A stretch of 8,604 bases of DNA, taken from positions 1-8,604 of the forward strand of contig JANWHV010000162.1 in the NCBI GenBank assembly GCA_025450255.1, read 5' to 3'. The translations under genes and the position numbers were made by a program. A model generated the notes under the pieces. It ran no database searches, had not been told where the DNA came from, and worked only from the letters and a program-made list of their open reading frames with translations. This document shows positions 1 through 4,680 of this stretch, piece by piece; the stretch's first letter is position 1, and every line of letters begins with the position of its first letter. Source of the stretch: Chloroflexota bacterium. Its GTDB lineage: Bacteria; Chloroflexota; UBA5177; JANWHV01.

Positions 1-33
1 ACCTGAGACACCAGCGAGCCGCGAAGGGCGGAG

Positions 34-585
34 ATGATGCGCGATATCTTGCGAAATATGGCACGGCGGAAGACACGGACGGGGCTGACGATCCTCGGCA
101 TCGTGATCGGCCTCTTCACCCTTACCGTGATGGGCGCCATGGCCAAGAAGATAAACCAACTGGTCGGCGGCGGCCTCGCCTTCTATGGCGATCACGGGAC
201 CGTCACGCAGGCCGGTACCGCCATGGGCGCCATGCCGATCGCCACGGCGCGCGCCGCGGACCTGCAACGGGTGCCGGGGGTCGGGGCGGTGGTCCCTGAA
301 GTGCAAATGATGCTGAAGACCGATAGCGGAGCCGGCGATCGTGCTGGCGGATGGCCGACCAGGGCCCTGGACAGCAAGCTGAGCGAGCAGGTGATCGGAT
401 TGATGCGCGAGCTGAACCAGGAGACGGGCCAGACCTTCGTGATCGTCTCCCACGATCCGATCGTCGCCGCTCAGACCGATCGCACGATTCATCTCGCGGA
501 TGGCCGGGTGGAACGCGACACGCCGCGCGTGCGTGACGGCCGGCATCTGGCCGCGGTGCCCACGCTTGCGGCTGCAGGGTGGTGA
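34..585 (+). pseudogene. Chimeric ABC exporter remnant: MacB/FtsX-like permease N-terminus fused to ATPase C-terminus
   Basis: One open frame of 183 codons joins two unrelated pieces. Residues 1-97 read as the start of a MacB/FtsX-type permease: a basic lead ([20 protein letters not shown]) running into one membrane segment, then the beginning of the periplasmic domain ([17 protein letters not shown]). From about base 332 the sequence is the C-terminal part of a LolD/MacB-type ATPase: Walker B (PAIVLAD, in frame +2 at 332-352), the D-loop (ALDSK), the H-loop (VIVSHDP) and the closing strand [10 protein letters not shown]. Between Walker B and PT-ALDSK one base is missing ('gat g-g ccg' where 'gat gag ccg' is expected), so the catalytic Glu is destroyed. 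The rest of the permease, Walker A and the signature motif are absent. The order suggests a permease-then-ATPase operon collapsed by one internal deletion. The start at 34 (or the ATG at 37) has AAGGG and GGCGGAG upstream. The product cannot be a working transporter. Confidence 0.8.
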
Positions 586-605
586 GGCCGGCCCGCCGGT
601 TTCTT

Positions 606-632
606 CTTAACGTTCTTGACGATCTTTACGAT
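606..632. repeat. Three tandem 9-bp units
   Basis: Three consecutive near-identical 9-mers are visible: CTTAACGTT (606-614), CTTGACGAT (615-623) and CTTTACGAT (624-632). They lie in the stretch between the ABC remnant and the antitoxin remnant, where no credible gene is seen (586-717). Function is unknown. It may be slippage-derived or part of an interspersed repeat. Confidence 0.6.
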
Positions 633-717
633 GTGGCGGATACAGGGATAAGCGGCAAAACGCCGGTGCCGCGAAACACTTTCCGGTGGCCGACCTGGCG
701 CGGGATGGAGTGGCAGT

Positions 718-957
718 GTGAGCGGACATTTACGCGAAGGCACGCGTTATGTGTACCCGATCTTCCAGTTTGTGCCCTCCCCCGAACAGGGCGAGACAGC
801 TATCGTTCGCCATCTCGACACTGTCCTCGATGCGCTTGGCAGCCGCTCGTCCTAGTGGAAGGCTCGATTCCTTGTTACACTGGCGCCTGAGCTTGGCGGG
901 AAGACGCCAAGGTGGATCCTTCATGCCACGCAAACCGATGCCGTGCCCGCCCAGTTA
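718..957 (+). pseudogene. C-terminal remnant of an Xre/MbcA/ParS-type antitoxin, with in-frame amber
   Basis: Frame 1 from the GTG at 718 reads REGTRYVYPIFQF, then a helix IVRHLDTVLDALG. After a TAG at 853-855 the same frame continues WKARFLVTLAPELGGKTP and ends WILHATQTDAVPAQL. The combination of a 'YPxFQF' strand, 'LxxVLxxLG', a Trp, 'FLxTxxxxLGGxTPxxxL' and a closing 'TDAV' matches the C-terminal toxin-binding domain of antitoxins that pair with RES-type toxins (DUF2384/MbcA-like). Similarity on both sides of the TAG in one frame points to a nonsense mutation. The N-terminal HTH part is missing. Another frame just upstream (AKHFPVADLARDGVAV, ending in TGA at 719-721) may be a frameshifted further piece. 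No RES toxin follows. Alternatively 718-855 could be a 45-codon ORF, but GTG 718 has no clear ribosome site. Confidence 0.6.
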
Positions 958-986
958 TGGACACTGATTCCAGAAAAGGCTATATT
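958..986 (+). promoter_or_regulatory. Sigma70-type promoter of the AbiE-like operon (leaderless)
   Basis: TGGACA (958-963) and TATATT (981-986) are separated by exactly 17 bp, and each differs from consensus at one position. Transcription would begin about 7 nt after the -10, that is at 993-994, which is the A of the ATG of the next gene. No ribosome-binding site is present, consistent with a leaderless transcript. Confidence 0.65.
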
Positions 987-1019
987 CCACATCATGTGGA
1001 ATAAGGATATTTCTGGAAT
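967..1019. promoter_or_regulatory. Double nested palindromic operator over the -10 and start codon
   Basis: Two perfect inverted repeats share one centre at base 993. The inner arms are TATTCCACA (983-991) and TGTGGAATA (995-1003). The outer arms are ATTCCAGAAA (967-976) and TTTCTGGAAT (1010-1019). Four TTCCA/TGGAA half-sites therefore lie at 968, 985, 997 and 1014, with 17 bp between outer and inner sites on each side. The element covers the promoter spacer, the -10, the predicted transcription start and the first codons of the antitoxin gene. AbiEi-type antitoxins are known to repress their own promoters through inverted repeats, so the next gene's product is the likely ligand (inference). 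Confidence 0.8.
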
Positions 1020-2079
1020 ACTAGCGCGACAAGAACTCACGGAATCGGCCGTGGCTGCCGCCGCATTCGCGGCCCTTCAGGGCTGCCTACCAAAGCCCTG
1101 GCGCCTGGAAGTTGATGAGGGCAGCTTCGAGAAGCAAAGTATTGACGCACGCTGGATACTGCGCGCGCCGGATCGAAGCCGGGCATTGCTCGACATCGAG
1201 GCAAAACGGCGGCTCGATCCAAAAGACGTGAAGCCCATCACCGAGGCGATGCGGCGACGCAATCCAAAGGGTAACTACTTTGTAACGGCGCCGTTTCTCA
1301 GCCCGCGTACACGCACCCTCCTCAGGGAGACAGCCTCCGGATACGCGGATTTGACCGGAAATCTGTTCCTCAACTTGACTGCTCCCGCGATACTGATAGA
1401 CACCATGGGCGCCAACGCCGATCCGTGGCGAGAACGGCGTCCCGTGATGTCGCTCAAAGGCCCGGCGGCGGGGCGAGTCGTCCGTGCCCTATGCGATTTC
1501 CGGCCACCATACGGCATCGTGGAGCTGGCACGCCGCAGCCAAACGCCCCCCTCGTCCGTCTCAAGAATCGTCGCCTTGCTTGAGCGCGAGGCACTTCTTA
1601 CCCGTGCCACCCGAGAGTCAGTTAACAGCGTGGATTGGAAGTTGCTTCTCCAGCGCTGGACCCACGATTACTCATTCATGCGCTCCAACACCGTAACCAG
1701 GTGGCTGGCGCCACGGGGTCTGGACATGCTTCGGCAAAAGCTCCGCGCCGCGGACTGGAATTACGCCGTCACAGGCTCACTCGCCGCGCATACAGTCGCG
1801 CCATACGCGTCCGCGCGGTTGGCCGCCGTCTACACCTTGAATACTACCCAGGCGGCTGAGGAGTTGGGTCTGAAGCGTATGGACACAGGTGCGAATGTAC
1901 TGCTCGCCGAGCCGTTTAATCCGGTGGCCTTCGATCGTACGACTATCCATGAGGGCGTGACGTATGCCGCCCTTCCACAAGTGGCTGCTGATCTGCTGAC
2001 CAGCCCTGGCCGAGGCCCGACAGAGGGCGATGAGTTAATGCAATGGATGGAGGCACACGAAGATGGCTGGCGCCATTGA
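994..2079 (+). CDS. AbiEi-like type IV antitoxin / transcriptional repressor
   Basis: A 361-residue protein, probable antitoxin and autorepressor of the AbiE-like pair. Residues 60-135 carry a conserved-looking block (LLDIEAKRR at 65-73, then NYFVTAPFLSPRTRTLL, then GYADLTGNLFL), typical of the AbiEi_2 family (PF09952) as I know it. The (D/E)xK-like 'DIEAK' and 'ADLTGN' resemble a degenerate restriction-endonuclease fold. Residues 158-205 form a winged helix (ELARRSQTPPSSVSRIVALL). The C-terminal half (about 255-335: DWNYAVTGSLAAH, then LAAVY, VLLAEPFNP, YAALPQVAADLL) fits the AbiEi C-terminal domain. I chose the ATG at 994 because the promoter places the transcript start there and the operator is centred on it. 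The frame stays open back to 856 (GTG at 943), but those codons belong to the antitoxin remnant. It overlaps the next gene by 17 bp, indicating translational coupling. Family match is by eye. Confidence 0.75.
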   Translation: MWNKDISGILARQELTESAVAAAAFAALQGCLPKPWRLEVDEGSFEKQSIDARWILRAPDRSRALLDIEAKRRLDPKDVKPITEAMRRRNPKGNYFVTAPFLSPRTRTLLRETASGYADLTGNLFLNLTAPAILIDTMGANADPWRERRPVMSLKGPAAGRVVRALCDFRPPYGIVELARRSQTPPSSVSRIVALLEREALLTRATRESVNSVDWKLLLQRWTHDYSFMRSNTVTRWLAPRGLDMLRQKLRAADWNYAVTGSLAAHTVAPYASARLAAVYTLNTTQAAEELGLKRMDTGANVLLAEPFNPVAFDRTTIHEGVTYAALPQVAADLLTSPGRGPTEGDELMQWMEAHEDGWRH

Positions 2080-2884
2080 TCCGCAATATGTGCTGGCTCG
2101 CCGTGTCCTTCTGGATGCGCTCGACGCTCTCCGCGATCATCGGAATGCCATTGTTCTTGTCGGCGCTCAGGCAGTGTACCTGCATACGGGCGAGTCGGAC
2201 TTGGCGGTAGCGCCCTTCACCCTGGACGCGGATCTCGCGATCGATCCCCAGAAACTCAAACCGGATCCCAGGCTCGCCGAGGCCATGGCACAAGCCGGCT
2301 TCTCAACGGCGGCAAACACCATTGGTATATGGAAAAGCAATCGGGACAATGTCAGCACGGATTTGCTGGTGCCCGAGGCAGTAGCAGGCGGCGGTCGGCG
2401 AAGCGCGGATCTCGGCGTGCATGGGGATCGTGTGGCCCGAAAAGTCAAAGGTCTGGAGGCCGCGCTGGTCGACAAATCAATTATGCGCATCGCGGCGCTT
2501 GATAAGAACGACGATCGAAGCTACGAAGTTATGGTCGCGGGTCCGGCAGCGCTGCTCATCGCTAAGGCCCACAAGTTATACGAGCGGCGGGAAGTCGTGA
2601 ATCGTCGCAAGAACAAAGACGCGCTCGACGTGTATCGCCTGCTTCAAGCAATCGAGACGGAGGTATTGGCACACACTATCAGTGCGCTATGCGCTGATCC
2701 GAGGGCGATAAGCTCTACACAAGAGGCACTCGAATACCTCAGTGAACTTTTTGCGTCACCTCAGGCTCAAGGGTCACAGATGGCCGCATCGGCAGTAGAG
2801 GGACTGGACGATCCGGACGTCGTCGCGAACGCCTGTGTCGCGCTTACCGCGGGCCTGCTCGAATCAGTGCCCGCGCATAGGTGA
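2063..2884 (+). CDS. AbiEii-like nucleotidyltransferase toxin
   Basis: A 273-residue protein with the layout of MNT/AbiEii-type nucleotidyltransferases. Visible motifs are VGAQAVYLHTG (33-43, in place of the usual GG/GS turn), TLDADLAI (53-60, with D55 and D57 as the metal-binding pair), STDLLVPEAVAG (98-109, D100 as likely third acid), and ALLIAKAHKLYERR followed by KNKDALDVYRLL (163-194, the conserved Lys/KD helix of the family). In characterised relatives (AbiEii, MenT) such enzymes inhibit growth by nucleotide transfer, in some cases onto tRNA. The actual target here is unknown. The ATG at 2063 lies 11 nt after GGAGG and inside the end of the upstream gene. No frameshift or missing acid is seen, so it looks intact. 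The last 41 bp overlap the reverse-strand DUF5615 remnant, so the extreme C-terminus (GLLESVPAHR) might have been altered by a recombination junction. Confidence 0.75.
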   Translation: MAGAIDPQYVLARRVLLDALDALRDHRNAIVLVGAQAVYLHTGESDLAVAPFTLDADLAIDPQKLKPDPRLAEAMAQAGFSTAANTIGIWKSNRDNVSTDLLVPEAVAGGGRRSADLGVHGDRVARKVKGLEAALVDKSIMRIAALDKNDDRSYEVMVAGPAALLIAKAHKLYERREVVNRRKNKDALDVYRLLQAIETEVLAHTISALCADPRAISSTQEALEYLSELFASPQAQGSQMAASAVEGLDDPDVVANACVALTAGLLESVPAHR

Positions 2885-3014
2885 AATGCGCGTCGTCCGG
2901 CGCACCGCGCAATCCGGCATCCGCGGGAACAATGACGGTGTGCCCATGTGGCGGGCCTGCGAGGATCTCCGGCAGCAGCTTGCTGTATGCGCAGTCGCCA
3001 AGACAGAGCCGGAG
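2844..3014 (-). pseudogene. DUF5615 PIN-like toxin fragment
   Basis: Reading the reverse strand from 3014 gives LRLCLGDCAYSKLLPEIL, then HTVIVPADAGLRG and APDDAHFTYARA, before a TAA at 2844-2846. This is the N-terminal half of a DUF5615 PIN-like protein ('hxLDDCAxSxxLxxxL', 'VxxPADAGLxG', 'DDAHFxYA'). The following part, normally GRVLVTxDxxDF with catalytic Asp residues, is missing. The first position where Met would be expected is CTC, and an in-frame TAG sits at 3018-3020, so no start codon remains. 'GDC' in place of the usual 'DDC' also removes one acidic residue. Such genes usually sit directly behind a DUF433 antitoxin, as here. The truncated end runs into the 3' end of the AbiEii-like gene. 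Confidence 0.7.
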
Positions 3015-3306
3015 GCTCTACCTCGTAGCCCTTCACCTGGAGGCGCTTCCGGTCCTCGCGCAGCTCCTGGTCTACCAGGTCGTGATGCTCCGCATAATAA
3101 TAGAGCGCCTCGGCAACCTGCGCCGGCGGCATGTCAAGATCAGCCGCCGCCTATTCTGGATTGAGATGGTTGGCGCGCATCGTCGCCACCATCTGGCCCA
3201 CGGTCATACTCCGACCCCGCAGCCAGAGCTGACGCCGCCAGGGATGCGGACGCGATTCAAGGTGCTTATAGACGATCATTTCGATTAATTCTGTTACGTA
3301 CTTATA

Positions 3307-3335
3307 TTGCACTTGAGGATAGTTGCGGCTATAGT
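3307..3335 (+). promoter_or_regulatory. Promoter of the HTH antitoxin gene
   Basis: TTGCAC (3307-3312) and TATAGT (3330-3335) are separated by 17 bp. Transcription would start near 3342, giving a leader of about 26 nt that includes AGGAGG at 3352-3357. The promoter lies inside the antisense 5' coding part of the DUF433 remnant. Confidence 0.5.
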
Positions 3336-3339
3336 CAAG
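3312..3339. promoter_or_regulatory. Imperfect inverted repeat, candidate antitoxin operator
   Basis: CTTGAGGATAG (3312-3322) and CTATAGTCAAG (3329-3339) pair at 9 of 11 positions around a 6-nt centre. The repeat covers the promoter spacer and the -10 TATAGT. Antitoxins with DNA-binding domains normally repress their own promoters, so the protein encoded at 3368 is the likely ligand (inference). Confidence 0.45.
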
Positions 3340-3367
3340 AACAAGCCCGACAGGAGGAGTGTCTTTC

Positions 3368-3814
3368 ATGCGTGCAGTCGCCGAACGCGAACCAGTCAGC
3401 GCTCGTAGCGCGGCCGATGTTCAGTCCCTGAGAGATATTGAGCGCCTGCTCGCGCAGGCTCCGGCCCATCGTACCCAGTTGGTGGGGTCCGATGGCGTGA
3501 CATTGGATATGCCCGAGCCACTATATGTAGTCTTGCGGCAAATTGTCCCATACCTGCTACGTGGTGATGCTGTGTCGCTTGTCCCCGTACACCGACAGAT
3601 GACGACACAGCAGGCGGCTGACTTCTTGAATATGTCGCGGCCGCATTTGGTGAAGCTGTTGAGGGATGAAGTTATTCCACATACACTCGTGGGTACTCAT
3701 CGCCGCGTCTACTTCCGCGATGTGCTTGAATATAGGCGTCGCCGCGATGCCGAACGGCGCGAGGCGCTCGATGAGATGACGGCGCTAGCCGAGGAATTCG
3801 GCGTCTATGACTGA
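3368..3814 (+). CDS. Excisionase-type HTH antitoxin of a PIN (VapBC-like) pair
   Basis: A 148-residue protein. Residues 78-122 form an excisionase/MerR-like helix-turn-helix: MTTQQAADFLNMSRPHLVKL, then IPHTLVGTHRRVYFRDVLEY. This is the usual DNA-binding module of antitoxins in HTH/PIN pairs. The charged tail (about 123-148, ending DEMTALAEEFGVYD) is where such antitoxins bind their toxin. The N-terminal part (VTLDMPEPLYVVLRQIVPYL) also matches the family. The ATG at 3368 is preferred because AGGAGG lies 10 nt upstream; a GTG at 3359 would be only 1 nt from that site. The gene looks intact, but its partner downstream is truncated, so it is probably an orphan antitoxin still controlling its own promoter. 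Its stop codon abuts the toxin's TTG. Confidence 0.8.
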   Translation: MRAVAEREPVSARSAADVQSLRDIERLLAQAPAHRTQLVGSDGVTLDMPEPLYVVLRQIVPYLLRGDAVSLVPVHRQMTTQQAADFLNMSRPHLVKLLRDEVIPHTLVGTHRRVYFRDVLEYRRRRDAERREALDEMTALAEEFGVYD

Positions 3815-4231
3815 TTGTGGCACGTACCCGGTTTGATCGTCGTACTCGACGCGTGCGTTCTGTATCCGGCATCTCTCCGTGATACATTGCTCCGCGCCGC
3901 CATGCGCGACCTCTATCGGCCCCAATGGAGCGCCGAGATCTTGGATGAGGTGACGCGCAATCTCCGTGATGTCCGAGGCCTGAGCAACGATCGAACTAAC
4001 CGGCTTACGGCAGCCTTACGTTTGCACTTCGGTGAAGCAGAGGTATCGGGATACGAAAGCCTCATGCCCACTCTCACCTGTCATGAAAAAGACCGGCCGT
4101 GTTCTTCCCGAGCGGTTCGGTCGGCGGTTAGCGCTACACCCCAAGCTCACCCGCGCTCGCGGCGCACAACAGCCGATCCAGGCAGTCGGACCAGCCTTGC
4201 ACGTGCTCGTCGCGGGCCCGTTCGGTGGTGA
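3815..4231 (+). pseudogene. PIN-domain toxin, C-terminally truncated
   Basis: The frame starts at TTG 3815, directly after the antitoxin stop; TTG 3833 is an alternative. It reads LIVVLDACVLYPASLRDTLL with the first PIN acid (D12), WSAEILDEVTRNL with the second acidic position (E41/E45), and YESLMPTLTCHEKDR with the third (D93). Homologues continue as 'KDRHVLAAAVRSGA' and then a 'TFNxKDFP' motif carrying the last acid. Here the KDR is followed by PCSSR where HVLAA is expected, as if read one base out of phase, and by AVRSAVSA. From about base 4137 the frame only crosses the antisense of the SRPBCC gene. The fourth acidic residue and roughly the last third of the domain are lost, so the protein is very unlikely to cleave RNA. 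The loss of homology falls at the 3' end of the neighbouring gene, marking a recombination junction. Confidence 0.75.
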
Positions 4232-4592
4232 ATCTCTCGTGCCGCACCGTCACCTCGGCCTGGGCTCCCCGCTCGCCGAACGCCACCGTCACCAACATCT
4301 CGCCTGCGTCGGCCTCCTCCCATCTCCAGGTGTACACCAGCCGCGCGGGCGGGCTCGCCTCGCGGAACGCGCCCGACACCGCCAGCACCCCCAGGTCAGG
4401 CAGATCAATGGTGCGGAATCGCCAGCGCCCGCCCGGACGCGCGTCCACCTCGTAGGCCGTATCGAAGCGCGCCGGCCACCACCAGCGCGCCAGCACCTCC
4501 GGCGCCGTCCAGGCGCGGAACACCGCCTCGCGCGGCGCGGCGACGATTCGGCTCAACGTGAGCACCGTTGGGGGGCGCTCGTCATCGGTCAT
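4134..4592 (-). CDS. SRPBCC / AHSA1-domain protein
   Basis: A 152-residue protein with the START-like fold of the 'activator of Hsp90 ATPase homologue 1-like' group. It opens TVLTLSRIVAAPREAVFRAW, then TAPEVLARWWWP, GGRWRFRTI, FREASPPARLVYTWRW and TVAFGERGAQAEVTVRHERF, and closes with the helix HVQGWSDCLDRLL. These are the 'APxxxVFxAWTxPexLxxWWgP', 'GGxWRF' and 'GWxxxLdrL' signatures, at the family's normal length. Such domains bind hydrophobic ligands in a cavity; the ligand here cannot be told. The ATG has AGGAGA 6 nt upstream (4604-4599). The TAG stop at 4136-4134 sits at the junction with the truncated PIN gene. The family often sits next to ArsR regulators, but none is seen here. Confidence 0.85.
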   Translation of the reverse strand: MTDDERPPTVLTLSRIVAAPREAVFRAWTAPEVLARWWWPARFDTAYEVDARPGGRWRFRTIDLPDLGVLAVSGAFREASPPARLVYTWRWEEADAGEMLVTVAFGERGAQAEVTVRHERFTTERARDEHVQGWSDCLDRLLCAASAGELGV

Positions 4593-4603
4593 CTGCCGTC
4601 TCC

Positions 4604-4632
4604 TATATAAGGCGCGAGGCTGCCGTGTTGAA
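4604..4632 (-). promoter_or_regulatory. Weak candidate promoter for the SRPBCC gene
   Basis: On the reverse strand TTCAAC (4632-4627) and TATATA (4609-4604) are 17 bp apart. The -10 abuts the AGGAGA ribosome site, which would give a very short leader, so this is uncertain. The -35 lies within the intergenic repeat copy. Confidence 0.3.
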
Positions 4633-4668
4633 ACCCTTCACGCCCCATCCCCGCGCGGTCCGCAGCCC
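4624..4668. repeat. Degenerate copy of the intergenic compound repeat
   Basis: This gap between the SRPBCC gene and the LtrA 3' end reads CCGTGTTGAAACCCTTCACG followed by GGTCCGCAGCCC (4657-4668). The same two blocks in the same order occur at 6017-6068 (GTAGTGAAAACCCCACGC, then ATCCGCGGCCCACGCC). The first block also occurs at 6143-6165. Confidence 0.55.
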
Positions 4669-4680
4669 TCATCATTCCTG

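Larger units (their letters stand above)
3010..3369 (-). pseudogene. DUF433 antitoxin-like protein, interrupted by amber
   Basis: The reverse frame from ATG 3369 reads MKDTPPVGLVLDYSRNYPQ, then VQYKYVTELIEMIVYKHLES and HPWRRQLWLRGRSMTVGQMV, ending the first part with ANHLNPE. A TAG follows at 3153-3151, and the same frame resumes AAADLDMPPAQVAEALYYYA and ends RLQVKGYEVEPP. DUF433 proteins typically have 'NPEEAAxDxxLPxxQVxEAL' at this point, so a single GAG-to-TAG change explains the break. The frame has no stop where the family normally ends (about 3010) and runs on to 2767 through the DUF5615 fragment, so the normal stop also appears lost. The ATG lies inside a CATG shared with the divergent gene at 3368, and no ribosome site precedes it. 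DUF433 is a predicted antitoxin of DUF5615 PIN-like toxins. Confidence 0.8.

Noticed and set aside
579..890. 103-codon plus-strand frame starting at the end of the ABC remnant
   Set aside because: Its composition is unlike a protein, and it overlaps in another frame the antitoxin remnant, which has clear family signatures.
943..993. Extended start (GTG 943) for the AbiEi-like gene
   Set aside because: The codons 943-957 continue the upstream antitoxin remnant, and the promoter and operator place transcription start at 994.
853..3153. UAG reassignment or programmed readthrough, because two frames contain a single TAG
   Set aside because: TAG is also used as an ordinary stop (SRPBCC gene, 4134-4136). 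Both affected genes show other lesions or have lost their partners, so decay is simpler.
2881..3288. 135-codon open frame on the plus strand after the AbiEii-like gene
   Set aside because: It is antisense to the DUF433 and DUF5615 remnants, which carry recognisable motifs.
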